This document shows positions 1 through 8,930 of a stretch of 64,000 nucleotides of DNA, piece by piece. The translations under genes were made by a program, and so were the position numbers. The DNA lies in contig NZ_CP076457.1 in the NCBI RefSeq assembly GCF_018866325.1, positions 2,577,001 to 2,641,000 on the forward strand, given 5' to 3'. The notes beneath the pieces are model-generated. The model was not told the origin of the DNA. It saw only the letters and a list, made by a program, of their open reading frames with translations, and made no database searches. Source of the stretch: Streptomyces sp. YPW6 (GTDB lineage: Bacteria; Actinomycetota; Actinomycetes; Streptomycetales; Streptomycetaceae). Numbering within the stretch: position 1 is the stretch's first letter; each line of letters begins with the position of its first letter.

Positions 1-1
1 T

Positions 2-1759
2 GCGGCGGCGGCCGCCTCGCTGCTCGCCGCGGACGAACAGGAGGCGGACCGGCTGCTGGCCGAGCTGGCGCGGGCCGGGCTGCTGACCCGCGTACGGGGA
101 TCGCGCTACCGGCTGCACGACTTGGTGCGCGCCTTCGCGCTGGCCCGGCTGCTGGACGAGGAGGAGCCGGCCGAGCGGGCGGCCGCCCAGGAACGGCTGC
201 TGACGAACTACGCGGAGCTGGCCGACGCGGTGATCCGGATGGTCGACGGGAAGATGTCGACCCGCGCCGGGCAGTTCGGCTCGCACGGTTTCGGTTCGCT
301 GGACGCGGCGCTGCGCTGGCTGGACGACGAGTCGAGCTTCATCACGTCCGCGCTGCGGCACGCGGAGGGCGTCGACCAGGCCACCGTGGTGCATCTGCTG
401 GGCGCCCTGTGCGACTACTGCCTGCTGCGCGGGGACCTGTACCGGCTGGGCGAGATCAGCGAGCTGACCCGGGCCGTGGACCAGGGGCTGCTGGAGCGCT
501 CGGTGCAATGGCGTACGGGCATCGCGGCCCGTCAGCTCGGCGAGCTGGACAAGGCCCGCACCACCCTGTCGTCCGTCGTCGGCCTCTACCACGAGGCGCA
601 GAACGACGCGGGCGAGGCGCTGGCTCTCTGCTCGCTCGGCATCACCCTGCATCACCAGGGCCATCTGACCGATGCGGCGGCCCGGCTGGAGGAGGCCCTG
701 TCGCTCCAGTCGTCCGCGGCGCAGGCCGAGGACCGGGCCTGGACGCTGCACGCGCTGGCGGCCGTCGAACGCGACCGGGGCGATCTGCCGAGGGCGCTGG
801 CACTGCTGGCCGACGCGCTGCGGCTGCACCGGGAGGGCGAGTCGCTGCACGGCGAGGCGTGGACGCAGTTCCAGCTGGGCCAGGTCCGGCTGCGCACGGG
901 CGAGGGGGCGGCCGCCGAGGAGGCCCTGAGCACCGCCCTGGAGCTGTACGGGCGCACCCGCGACGGGCGCGGTGAGGCATGGGCGATCACTCAGCTCGCC
1001 CGGGTCCGGCTGCTGGCCGGGGACGCGGCCGCCGCGCTGGAGCAGCTGCGGGACGCCCTGGCCCTGCACCGGGACAACGAGGACGCGCGGGGTGAGGCGT
1101 GGACCCTGTACTACCTGGGTCAGGCGCTGGAGGAGAACGGGGACACCGATCAGGCGGTACGGGAGCTGGAGCGGGCCCGCACGATGTTCTCCCGGATGCG
1201 GGACGTGTACGGGCTGGCGTGCGCCCGGCACCATTCGGGCCGGGTGACCCGGGACCAGCGGGCCGCGCAGACGGGCAACCTCCGCAACTCGGGGTTCGCC
1301 CGGCAGCTGCTGATGGACGCGCGGGCGGATTTCCGGCGGATCAAGGTGCCGTACGGCGAGGCGTGGGCGTGCGTGGAGCTGGCGCTGATCGACGCGGGCA
1401 ACGGGCGGGCCGCGCAGGCGCTGGAGCTGTGCGGTGAGGCGGCGGAGCTGTTCGCGTCGTACGGGGACGCGCGGGGCGGCGACTGGGCCCGGTTCCTGCG
1501 CTGCACGCTGCTGCCGTACGCCTCGCCCGGGGGCAGCGAGGTGGGCACGGTGGTCGCGCAGCAGGAGCTGGCCGAACTGGTCGCGGCCCGGCATCCGGCC
1601 CGGGACACGAAGCTGGAGCAGTCGGCGGCGGCGTTCGCGGTGGCGCTGGAGCGGGGCGTCGACCTGGAGGACGGCTGGCAGGCGTGGCGGCTGGGTCTGA
1701 CCCCGACCCGCGGGGCCGGCCAGATCATGGGCGTGGCGGTGGAGCCCAGCAGGTCGTGA
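2..1759 (+). CDS. AfsR/SARP-type regulator, C-terminal part (partial at 5' end)
   Basis: The frame is open from base 2, so the true start lies before the window. The first visible residues end in YRLHDLVRAFA, the winged-helix signature that follows the NB-ARC ATPase module in AfsR-like regulators. The remaining ~540 residues are TPR-like helical repeats of about 40 residues, recurring as LHxxGExxGEAWxxxxLGxV and similar (for example near residues 170-370 of the visible part). Such proteins are STAND-type transcriptional regulators in which the TPR array senses a signal and the missing N-terminal part binds DNA and ATP. The DNA-binding domain is not visible, so SARP versus LuxR-type cannot be decided. 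The protein ends with a Gly/Ala-rich tail before a TGA stop. Confidence 0.8.
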   Translation, partial: AAAAASLLAADEQEADRLLAELARAGLLTRVRGSRYRLHDLVRAFALARLLDEEEPAERAAAQERLLTNYAELADAVIRMVDGKMSTRAGQFGSHGFGSLDAALRWLDDESSFITSALRHAEGVDQATVVHLLGALCDYCLLRGDLYRLGEISELTRAVDQGLLERSVQWRTGIAARQLGELDKARTTLSSVVGLYHEAQNDAGEALALCSLGITLHHQGHLTDAAARLEEALSLQSSAAQAEDRAWTLHALAAVERDRGDLPRALALLADALRLHREGESLHGEAWTQFQLGQVRLRTGEGAAAEEALSTALELYGRTRDGRGEAWAITQLARVRLLAGDAAAALEQLRDALALHRDNEDARGEAWTLYYLGQALEENGDTDQAVRELERARTMFSRMRDVYGLACARHHSGRVTRDQRAAQTGNLRNSGFARQLLMDARADFRRIKVPYGEAWACVELALIDAGNGRAAQALELCGEAAELFASYGDARGGDWARFLRCTLLPYASPGGSEVGTVVAQQELAELVAARHPARDTKLEQSAAAFAVALERGVDLEDGWQAWRLGLTPTRGAGQIMGVAVEPSRS

Positions 1760-2111
1760 GGGGAGGCGGCGCGGACCGGCGACCGGCCGCACCCGACGGG
1801 AGCGGCCCGCACCGGCGACCGCCCACGTCCTGGCCGGGCCCGGCCAGGACGCCGTGACCGTACGGGACGGGACGCGGCAACGGGAACGAGGCGTCCGGCC
1901 ACCCGGCCGGACGCCCTTCCCGACGCCGTACGGGCCTCCCCCGTCACCGTGCGCGGGCCTCCCCGACGCCGTACGGGCTCCCCGTCACCGTGCGCGGGCC
2001 CCCGTCACCGTCCGGGCCTCCCCCTCACCGTGCAGGCTCCCCTGCCCCCGTACGCGCGAGATCGGCTCCCGTACCGCCGGAGTCAGCTCCCGTACCCCCG
2101 GAGCCGGCGCG
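1760..2111. repeat. Non-coding spacer with imperfect short repeats
   Basis: This 352-bp gap holds no convincing gene. From about 1915 to 2100 it is a run of imperfect copies of a roughly 25-bp unit (GTACGGGCCTCCCCGTCACC and variants). It separates two convergent genes and may act as a diffuse terminator; I see no clean single hairpin. Confidence 0.5.
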
Positions 2112-2375
2112 CTACTTGCCGGGCGAGGCCGCCTTGCCCTTGTCCGCGGCGGGCTCGGCGGACTCGGCCGCCGCCGCGTCCGGGTCGGGGGCCTCCTCGA
2201 AGTTCACCCGGCCCATGTGCCGGTTCATCGACTTCATCAGGGCCCACACGCCGACGGCGAGCGCGGCGAAGACGAGGAAGCCGAGGACGCCGGGGGTGAC
2301 CTTGTTCTTGTCGAGCTCTTCGGCGGCGAGCGGGACGAGGTGCGTCAGTGCCTGGGTCGCGTACATATCAGGCAT
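2112..2375 (-). CDS. Small conserved membrane protein downstream of mca
   Basis: The product is 87 aa. A short N-terminal region (LVPLAAEELDKNK) is followed by one strong membrane helix at about residues 29-47 (GVLGFLVFAALAVGVWAL), then a basic MKSMNRHMG stretch and an acidic, Ala/Pro-rich tail. Its ATG overlaps the end of mca by 8 bp on the same strand, so the two are very likely co-transcribed and translationally coupled. I do not recognise a catalytic motif. The arrangement suggests a membrane partner for mycothiol conjugate processing or export, but that is inference from position only. Confidence 0.85.
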   Translation of the reverse strand: MPDMYATQALTHLVPLAAEELDKNKVTPGVLGFLVFAALAVGVWALMKSMNRHMGRVNFEEAPDPDAAAAESAEPAADKGKAASPGK

Positions 2376-3249
2376 TGTCGCGGATGCCCGCGAAGAGGTC
2401 GCTCTCGGGGAGGGAGGTATCGACCAGAGACTTCGCCAGCTCGTACTCCTCGGTCGGCCAGACCTCCCGCTGGATGTCCATCGGGACCCGGAACCAGCCG
2501 CCCTCGGGGTCGATCTGCGTGGCGTGCGCGATCAGCGCCTTGTCGCGGATCTCGAAGAACTCGTCGCAGGGGACGTGCGTGGTCAGGGTGCGCTCGACGC
2601 GCTCGAACTCCTCCCAGCGCTTCAGCCAGTCACCGTACGGCGACTCCAGGCCCCGGGCGAGGAGCGCCTCGTGCAGGGCGACGGTGCGCGGCCGGTTGAA
2701 GCCCTGGTTGTAGTAGAGCTTGCGGGGTGTCCAGACCGGGCCGAACTCGTCCTCGGGGAAGCGCTCCGCGTCGGCCGCACCGTCGAACGCGATCATCGAG
2801 ATCGTGTGCGTCATGATGTGGTCGGGGTGCGGGTAGCCGCCGTTCTCGTCGTACGTCGTGATGACCTGCGGCCGGAACGCGCGGATCTTCGCCACCAGGC
2901 GCCCCGCGGCGAGCTCGGGGTCCTCCAGGGCGAAGCAGCCCTCGGGCAGCGGCGGCAGCGGGTCGCCCTCGGGCAGCCCCGAGTCGACGAAGCCGAGCCA
3001 CTCCTGCCGGACGCCCAGGATCTCCCGGGCCTCGTCCATCTCCTTCTTGCGGACCTCGTGGATGTTCTTCTCGATGTACGCGTCGCCCTGGAGCTTCGGA
3101 TTGAGGATGGAGCCGCGCTCGCCCCCCGTGCAGGTCACGACCAGCACGTCCACCCCCTCGGACACGTACTTGGCCATGGTGGCCGCGCCCTTGCTCGACT
3201 CGTCGTCGGGGTGGGCGTGAACGGCCATCAGTCGCAGCTGCTCAGTCAA
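2368..3249 (-). CDS. mca: Mycothiol S-conjugate amidase
   Basis: Mca hydrolyses mycothiol S-conjugates to a mercapturic acid, which is exported, and GlcN-inositol, and so detoxifies electrophiles and antibiotics. The protein has the LmbE/MshB metalloamidase fold: HPDDE at residues 13-17 and HPDH at 141-144 give the zinc ligands His13, Asp16 and His144. I chose the TTG at 3249, giving 293 aa, because TGAGGA lies 8 nt before it and the protein then begins MTEQLRLMAVHAHPDDE. An in-frame ATG at 3267 adds six residues but has no visible ribosome site. MshB (deacetylase) is a paralogue; the long C-terminal part and the LFAGIRDNA end favour Mca. Confidence 0.95.
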   Translation of the reverse strand: MTEQLRLMAVHAHPDDESSKGAATMAKYVSEGVDVLVVTCTGGERGSILNPKLQGDAYIEKNIHEVRKKEMDEAREILGVRQEWLGFVDSGLPEGDPLPPLPEGCFALEDPELAAGRLVAKIRAFRPQVITTYDENGGYPHPDHIMTHTISMIAFDGAADAERFPEDEFGPVWTPRKLYYNQGFNRPRTVALHEALLARGLESPYGDWLKRWEEFERVERTLTTHVPCDEFFEIRDKALIAHATQIDPEGGWFRVPMDIQREVWPTEEYELAKSLVDTSLPESDLFAGIRDNA

Positions 3250-3406
3250 AGCTCGATCCTCAGTCATTGGTCGCTCTGGTCGATCATCGGTCGCTCTGGT
3301 CCGTCCGGTCGGTGTGGGGCGCGATCGGGTGACGGGGGTGCGGCTTCTATAGTGACTGAACGAGGGGCCGGAAAATTCCTCGATGCCGGGCCCGGAGGGA
3401 ACGATC

Positions 3407-3823
3407 ATGACGACGGTTCGCGAGGCTGCGCCCGAGGGGCGGTACGGCCGGACCGAGGACCAGCGTGCGGACCGCAAGCTGAAGATCGTCGGATCGGTCC
3501 TGGGCGTCGCGCTGCTCGGCGTGATCGGGTGGATCGGCTACGACTACGTGGGCAACCAGGGCATCAGCGGCGAGATGATCAAGTTCAAGATCGTCTCCGA
3601 CAGCCGGGCCGACGTCCACCTGGAGGTCCGCAAGGACCGCGAGGGGCACGGCTACTGCGTCGTGCGGGCGCTCAGCGAGGACGGCTCCGAGGTGGGCCGC
3701 AAGGAGGTCCGGTTCGACCAGGCCGAGGACCGGATCGACGAGGTCGTGACGGTCGTGACCCGGTCCCGGGCGACCGCGATCGAGCCGATGGGCTGCACCG
3801 CCGACGACGGCCCGCGCGGCTGA
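3407..3823 (+). CDS. DUF4307-like single-pass membrane protein
   Basis: The product is 138 aa. An N-terminal charged stretch is followed by one membrane helix at about residues 29-48 (GSVLGVALLGVIGWIGYDYV) and an outside domain with two cysteines, in GYCVVRA and near the C-terminus (MGCTADD). GGAGGGA stands 6 nt before the ATG. The layout matches the DUF4307 family of actinobacteria, whose function is unknown. It is divergent from mca across a 157-bp gap that holds a repeated GGTCGCTCTGGTC. Confidence 0.8.
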   Translation: MTTVREAAPEGRYGRTEDQRADRKLKIVGSVLGVALLGVIGWIGYDYVGNQGISGEMIKFKIVSDSRADVHLEVRKDREGHGYCVVRALSEDGSEVGRKEVRFDQAEDRIDEVVTVVTRSRATAIEPMGCTADDGPRG

Positions 3824-4016
3824 TCCGGGCACACCGGCCCTGACCTGCGGCAACCGAGGACGCGGCGGCCGTTCCTGGCGTGTGACGGTTTACCTTCTCC
3901 CCCTTTTCCTGGGGAATTGTTAGGCTCGTGGTTTCGCCCACCCGCAGAGGCACATGCTTCTGGGTAGGGCGATGCTTTGTATTTCCAGCACTTCCCAGTA
4001 CCGACGAGGAGCACCT

Positions 4017-4514
4017 GTGACCCAGACCAGCGAAAACGTCACCTGGCTCACGCAGGAGGCGTACAACCAGCTCAAGGCCGAGCTGGAGTACCTGTCTGGT
4101 CCCGCGCGCACGGAGATCGCCGTCAAGATCGCGGCGGCCCGTGAGGAGGGTGACCTCCGGGAGAACGGCGGGTACCACGCGGCCAAGGAGGAGCAGGGCA
4201 AGATGGAGCTGCGGGTGCGCCAGCTGACGCAGCTCCTGGAGCACGCGAAGGTCGGCGAGGCGCCGGCCGACGACGGCGTGGTCGAGCCCGGCATGGTCGT
4301 CACGATCGCCTTCGACGGCGACGAGGACGACACGCTGACCTTCCTGCTCGCCTCCCGTGAGTACGCCAGCACGGAGATCGAGACGTACTCCCCGCAGTCT
4401 CCGCTCGGCCTCGGTGTCAACGGCAAGCGGACGGGCGACAACGCGGACTACGAGCTGCCGAACGGCAAGACCGCGACGGTGAAGATCATGGCGGCGAAGC
4501 CCTACACCGGCTGA
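4017..4514 (+). CDS. greA: Transcription elongation factor GreA
   Basis: GreA enters the RNA polymerase secondary channel and stimulates cleavage of backtracked RNA. The protein is 165 aa, the usual family length. The N-terminal coiled coil (about residues 1-80) carries the tip motif EEGDLRENGGYHAAKEEQ at 43-60 with the conserved acidic tip, and the FKBP-like C-terminal domain ends with VKIMAAKPY. The start is a GTG preceded by GAGGAG; the first codons read MTQTSENVTWLTQ. A perfect 20-bp hairpin follows the stop. Confidence 0.95.
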   Translation: MTQTSENVTWLTQEAYNQLKAELEYLSGPARTEIAVKIAAAREEGDLRENGGYHAAKEEQGKMELRVRQLTQLLEHAKVGEAPADDGVVEPGMVVTIAFDGDEDDTLTFLLASREYASTEIETYSPQSPLGLGVNGKRTGDNADYELPNGKTATVKIMAAKPYTG

Positions 4515-4535
4515 TCCGGCCAGCCACAGCAGACG

Positions 4536-4581
4536 ACGACGCGGGGCCCCGGCCGGAGAAGGCCGGGGCCCCGCGTCGTCG
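4536..4581 (+). terminator. greA terminator, perfect 20-bp stem
   Basis: The left arm (4536-4555) and right arm (4562-4581) are exact reverse complements around the loop GGAGAA. The hairpin starts 22 bp after the greA stop. There is no T-tract, as is usual for Streptomyces hairpin terminators. The next gene is convergent, so it may serve both. Confidence 0.85.
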
Positions 4582-4734
4582 CTCCGGGCCGGGGCTCCCG
4601 CCGTCGTTCCGGGCCGGGGCTCTCCGCGACGTTCCGGGCCCGCTCACGGCTGCGGCCTCAGGAGCCACGGACCTCAGGAGCCGCGGGCCTCAGGGACTGC
4701 GACCTCACGACCCGCGGCCTCACGACCCGCGGCC

Positions 4735-5598
4735 TCAGGCAGCGGCCGAGCGGTACTTGCGGACCGCGAGGGTGCGGAAGACCACGACGATCAGCACCGA
4801 CCAGATGATCGAGGCGATGATCGGGTGCTCCATCGGCCAGGCCCCGGTCACGGACTTCGGCACGCCCGGCATCGTGTTCCCGAACAGCTCGCGGGCCCCC
4901 GCGACCGTGGCGCTGAAGGGATTCCATTCGGCGACGTGCTGGAGGAACGTCGGCATGCCGGTGACCGGCACGAAGGCGTTCGAGATGAACGTCAGCGGGA
5001 ACAGCCAGATCAGCCCGCCGGAGGTGGCCGCCTCCGGGGTGCGCACGGACAGGCCGATCAGCGCGCCGATCCAGGAGAAGGCGTAGCCGAGCAGGAGCAG
5101 CAGCAGGAAGCCGCAGATCACCTTGCCGATGTTCTCGTGGGTGCGCCAGCCCACCAGCAGGGCGACCCCCGCGAGGACGACGAGGGTGAGGGTGGTCTGG
5201 ACGAGGTCGGCGAGCGTCCGTCCGGTGAGGACCGCGCCCCGGGCCATCGGCAGCGACCGGAAGCGGTCGATGAGCCCCTTGTGCATGTCGTCGGCGATGC
5301 CCGCGCCGGCGCCCGCGGTGGCGAAGGTGACGGTCTGGGCGAAGATGCCCGCCATCAGGAACTCCTTGTACAGCTGCGGGTCCGTGGATCCGCCGATGCT
5401 GATCGAGCCGCCGAAGACGTAGGTGAACAGCACCACGAACATGATCGGCTGGATCAGCCCGAAGATCACCATCTCGGGGATCCGGGTCATCCGGATCAGG
5501 TTCCGTCGGGCGACGACGAGGGAGTCCTTCACGGACTGGGTGACGCCCCCGGAGGGACGGGGCACCAGCGTGGGGGCGTCCTTGGCGATCGCGCTCAC
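4735..5598 (-). CDS. ABC-2 type transporter permease (DrrB-like)
   Basis: The product is 287 aa with about six membrane segments (for example residues 45-63, 84-100, 138-152, 163-183, 196-213 and 260-280) and the ABC-2 family layout. A soluble loop holds HKGLIDRFRSLPMARGAVLTGR, typical of daunorubicin-resistance-type permeases. The ATG overlaps the stop of the ATPase gene by 4 bp (ATGA), so the two form one exporter operon. The substrate is unknown; a hydrophobic drug or lipid is likely from family knowledge. Confidence 0.92.
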   Translation of the reverse strand: MSAIAKDAPTLVPRPSGGVTQSVKDSLVVARRNLIRMTRIPEMVIFGLIQPIMFVVLFTYVFGGSISIGGSTDPQLYKEFLMAGIFAQTVTFATAGAGAGIADDMHKGLIDRFRSLPMARGAVLTGRTLADLVQTTLTLVVLAGVALLVGWRTHENIGKVICGFLLLLLLGYAFSWIGALIGLSVRTPEAATSGGLIWLFPLTFISNAFVPVTGMPTFLQHVAEWNPFSATVAGARELFGNTMPGVPKSVTGAWPMEHPIIASIIWSVLIVVVFRTLAVRKYRSAAA

Positions 5599-6710
5599 TG
5601 GCTGTCCTCCTTGCTCCGTGAGCCGTTCCGGGCGTCACTCGGGGAGCCGTTCCGGGCGTCGTCGCTCGGGGAGTCCTCCGGGGCGTCGCTCGGGGGGCCC
5701 TCCCGGGAAGCGCTCGGGGAGCCGCCGCTCCGGGAGTCGCCGGGGGACCCCTCTTCCCCGTTCTCGGGCGCCTCGGCGGCGTGGCCGGTGAGGGAGAGGA
5801 AGACGTCGTCGAGGGTGGGCCGGCGCAGGGCGATGTCGTCGATCTCCACCCCCCGGGCGTCCAGGTCCCGGATGATCTCGGCCAGCAGTTTGGCGCCGCC
5901 GCTGACCGGCACGGTCAGCTTGCGCGAGAGCCGTACGACGCTGACCTCGCCCTTCCCGAGGGAGCTCAGGACGGACCGGGCGCGCTCGATCTCGTCGGGG
6001 CGGTGCACGACGACCTCGACGCGCTCGCCGCCGGTGCGGGCCTTGAGCTCGTCGGAGGTGCCGCGGGCGATGACCTTGCCGTGGTCGATGACGCAGATGT
6101 CGTTCGCGAGGCGGTCGGCCTCCTCCAGGTACTGGGTGGTCAGCAGCAGCGTCGTGCCGCCCGCCACCAGGTCCTCGATCACGTCCCAGAGCTGCTGCCG
6201 GTTGCGCGGGTCGAGGCCGGTCGTCGGCTCGTCCATGAACATCACGGGCGGCGAGACGACGAGTGCCGCCGCGAGGTCGAGGCGCCGGCGCATACCGCCG
6301 GAGTACGTCTTGGCGGTGCGGTCGGCGGCGTCGCCGAGGTTGAACCGGTCGAGCAGCACGGCCGCGCGGGCCTTCGCGTCCCGGGCGCTGAGCTGGTAGA
6401 GCTGCCCGACCATCCGGAGGTTCTCCCGGCCGGTCAGGTACTCGTCGACGGCGGCGAACTGCCCCGAGAGCCCGATCGACCGGCGTACCTCGTTGGGCTT
6501 CTTCAGTACGTCGATCCCGGCCACGGTCGCCGTGCCGCTGTCCGGGCGCAGCAGTGTGGTCAGCACCCGTACGGCGGTGGTCTTGCCCGCGCCGTTGGGC
6601 CCGAGCAGTCCGAGGACGGTGCCCTCGGGGACGTCGAGATCGACACCGCCGAGGGCTTGGACGTCACCGAAGGTCTTCACCAGACCCTCGGCGTGGATCG
6701 CACCTGGCAT
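5595..6710 (-). CDS. ABC transporter ATP-binding protein (DrrA-like)
   Basis: The ATPase partner of the adjacent permease. Walker A GPNGAGKT is at residues 37-44, signature YSGGM at 136-140 and Walker B VMFMDEP at 156-162, followed by the D-loop GLDP. The ATPase core with its DrrA-type C-terminal domain ends near residue 313 (LDDVFLSLTGHAAE). The last ~55 residues are an unusual acidic Ser/Gly/Asp-rich tail built from copies of NGSPSDA and similar units, which may come from slippage. This tail is absent from most family members I know. Confidence 0.93.
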   Translation of the reverse strand: MPGAIHAEGLVKTFGDVQALGGVDLDVPEGTVLGLLGPNGAGKTTAVRVLTTLLRPDSGTATVAGIDVLKKPNEVRRSIGLSGQFAAVDEYLTGRENLRMVGQLYQLSARDAKARAAVLLDRFNLGDAADRTAKTYSGGMRRRLDLAAALVVSPPVMFMDEPTTGLDPRNRQQLWDVIEDLVAGGTTLLLTTQYLEEADRLANDICVIDHGKVIARGTSDELKARTGGERVEVVVHRPDEIERARSVLSSLGKGEVSVVRLSRKLTVPVSGGAKLLAEIIRDLDARGVEIDDIALRRPTLDDVFLSLTGHAAEAPENGEEGSPGDSRSGGSPSASREGPPSDAPEDSPSDDARNGSPSDARNGSRSKEDSQ

Positions 6711-6857
6711 GGAGAGACTCCCCCGTCACTCGTGGACGACCGCACTCGTACGCGGCTGGCTCGGCGCCTGTTCGCGCTTGTCCGGCGATCCTAGGATTCC
6801 CGGGGCCTCGCCGCGCGCTGAACAGCAAAATCCGGCCAAGCGGCGCGAAGCGGACGG

Positions 6858-8087
6858 TCAGCCCATGACCCGGTAGCCCTCCGCGCGCAGCGTCTGCTCG
6901 ACGTCCGCGCAGTGCTGCGGGCCCTTCGTCTCCAGGTACAGGTCGACCTCCGCCTCGGTCAGCCCGAGGCGCGGATCGGTGCGCACATGGCTGATGTCGA
7001 GGACGTTGGCGTCGGCCACGGTCAGCGTGGCCAGCAGGGCGGCGAGCGCCCCCGGGCGGTCGGTGAGCCGCAGCCGCAGGCTGAGGTAGCGGCCCGCCGC
7101 CGACATCCCGTGCCGCAGGATGCGCTGCATCAGGAGCGGGTCGACGTTACCGCCGGACAGCACGGCCACCACCGGCCCGCGGAACGCCTTCGGGTCGCTG
7201 AGGAGCGCGGCCACCGGGCTCGCCCCGGCGGGCTCGACGACCAGCTTGGCCCGCTCCAGGCAGAGCAGCAGGGCGCTGGACAGCTCGTCCTCGGTGACCG
7301 TGCGGACCTCGTCGACCAGCTCCTCGACCAGGGCGAACGGTACGTCGCCGGGGCGGCCCACCTTGATGCCGTCGGCCATCGTGGCCGGAGCGTCCAGGGA
7401 GACGGGGTACCCGGCGGCGAGGGAAGGCGGGTAGCAGGCGGCGCCCTCGGCCTGGACGCCGACGATCCGGACGTCGGGGCGCAGCGCCTTCACCGCGACG
7501 GCGACGCCCGCCGCGAGCCCGCCGCCCCCGATGCCGAGGACGATCGTGCGGACCTCCGGGCACTGCTCCAGGATCTCCAGGCCTAGGGTGCCCTGGCCCG
7601 CGATGATGTCGGGGTGGTCGAAGGGATGGATGAAGACCGCGCCGGTGTCCTCCGCGTACCGCTGGGCAGCGGCGAGGGTCTCGTCGACGACCTGGCCGTG
7701 CAGCCGCACCTCGGCCCCGTACTCCCGGGTCGCGGCGACCTTGGGCAGGGGCGCCCCGACGGGCATGAAGACCGTGGAGCGTACGCCGAGGAGGGACGAG
7801 GCGAGCGCGACGCCCTGGGCGTGGTTCCCGGCGCTGGCGGCGACCACCCCGGCCGCCCGCTCCACCGGGGTGAGGCCGGAGATCCGGACGTAGGCGCCGC
7901 GCAGTTTGAAGGAGCCGGTGCGCTGGAGGTTCTCGCACTTGAGGTGGACCGGGGCGCCGACCAGCTCGGTCAGATGGCGGCTTCCCTCCAGGGCGGTCAC
8001 CCGGGCCACCCCGTCCAGCATCTTCTGCGCGCCCCGGACGTCGTCGAGGATCAGGGCCGGGTGGCGGTGGGTCGCGCGGAAGTTCAT
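6858..8087 (-). CDS. ilvA: Threonine ammonia-lyase (threonine dehydratase)
   Basis: A PLP enzyme that converts threonine to 2-oxobutanoate and ammonia, the first step of isoleucine synthesis or, in catabolic forms, threonine breakdown. The protein is 409 aa from the ATG at 8087. The PLP lysine is Lys61 in GSFKLRGA; the glycine-rich phosphate loop is GIGGGGLAAG. A single ACT-type domain occupies about residues 325-409. One short ACT domain rather than two is typical of the catabolic/short form. No clear ribosome site precedes the ATG, so leaderless translation is possible. It is divergent from a marR gene. Confidence 0.93.
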   Translation of the reverse strand: MNFRATHRHPALILDDVRGAQKMLDGVARVTALEGSRHLTELVGAPVHLKCENLQRTGSFKLRGAYVRISGLTPVERAAGVVAASAGNHAQGVALASSLLGVRSTVFMPVGAPLPKVAATREYGAEVRLHGQVVDETLAAAQRYAEDTGAVFIHPFDHPDIIAGQGTLGLEILEQCPEVRTIVLGIGGGGLAAGVAVAVKALRPDVRIVGVQAEGAACYPPSLAAGYPVSLDAPATMADGIKVGRPGDVPFALVEELVDEVRTVTEDELSSALLLCLERAKLVVEPAGASPVAALLSDPKAFRGPVVAVLSGGNVDPLLMQRILRHGMSAAGRYLSLRLRLTDRPGALAALLATLTVADANVLDISHVRTDPRLGLTEAEVDLYLETKGPQHCADVEQTLRAEGYRVMG

Positions 8088-8243
8088 GGCCGCAAGTCTT
8101 GCAGCTCGGACCGGGCGCGGCAGACTTGTCCATGGCGGCCTGCGGTGGTGTCCGCAGGTTTGTGCGGCACTGGTACACGTTGCCCCGGGGCCGCGTACTC
8201 TGTCCCCCACCCATCCGACACCGCACGAAGAGAGCCCCCGGCC

Positions 8244-8774
8244 ATGCCCCCTCAGGACATGACGACTGCTGCGTCTCCTTCCGGGGGCGCCGCCCCCCAA
8301 CACCCGGGCCCCGACCCCCTGCTGGACGCGCTCCAGCATCAGGTGGCCGTCTTCGCCCGCCGTGCCGAGCAGACCCGCCTCGGCGGTGTCGGCCAGGTCC
8401 GCAACTCGATGGACCGGGCGGCCTACCTGCTGCTGAACCGTCTTGACCGGGAAGGGCCGATGGGCGTCAAGGCGCTGGCGGCCGGGATGGGGATCGACTC
8501 GTCGACGGTGACCCGGCAGGTCGCCCCGCTCGTCGACACCGGTCTGGTCAAGCGCACCTCGCACCCGGAGGACGGCCGTGCGGTGGTGCTCCAGCTCTCC
8601 CCGCGCGGTCAGGCCCGCCTGGAGGAGGTCCGGGCGTCGCGGCGTGAGCTGATGTCGCAGGTGACGGACGGCTGGACCCAGGAGGAGCGGGACACGTTCT
8701 GCGCCCTGCTGACCCGTTTCAACGGGTCGCTGGCGGCCCGGCAGGCCGCCCACCAGCCGCCGCAGCCGGACTGA
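8244..8774 (+). CDS. MarR-family transcriptional regulator
   Basis: The product is 176 aa with a Pro/Gly-rich N-terminus and a MarR winged helix at about residues 60-130 (LAAGMGIDSSTVTRQVAPL, then RTSHPEDGRAVVLQLS for the wing). The ATG at 8244 is preceded by AAGAGAG; an ATG at 8259 is a possible alternative. The gene is divergent from ilvA across 156 bp, so it may control itself and ilvA. It is followed by a perfect 26-nt GC palindrome that can act as a terminator. Confidence 0.88.
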   Translation: MPPQDMTTAASPSGGAAPQHPGPDPLLDALQHQVAVFARRAEQTRLGGVGQVRNSMDRAAYLLLNRLDREGPMGVKALAAGMGIDSSTVTRQVAPLVDTGLVKRTSHPEDGRAVVLQLSPRGQARLEEVRASRRELMSQVTDGWTQEERDTFCALLTRFNGSLAARQAAHQPPQPD

Positions 8775-8844
8775 TCCTCCTCCCGGTCCCGCCCGCCCTC
8801 TCCGCCCCGCCCGTCGGCGATCCCGTCGTACCCGTGAAGGCCCC

Positions 8845-8870
8845 AGCCCCCCGCCGCGCGGCGGGGGGCT
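8845..8870 (+). terminator. GC-rich palindrome after the marR gene
   Basis: A perfect 26-nt palindrome (AGCCCCCCGCCGC and its complement) lies between the marR gene and the stressosome operon. It ends about 60 bp before the rsbR start. Confidence 0.7.
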
Positions 8871-8930
8871 TGCCGTACTCTTCCTGGAGAGTTTCCCGAA
8901 GGATACTTTTTAGAGGTAAAGGGGCGGGGC

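Noticed and set aside
4825..6399. Long plus-strand frame opposite the ABC transporter genes
   Set aside because: It mirrors the codon bias of the minus-strand transporter genes, which carry clear Walker and membrane motifs. It has no family-like sequence of its own.
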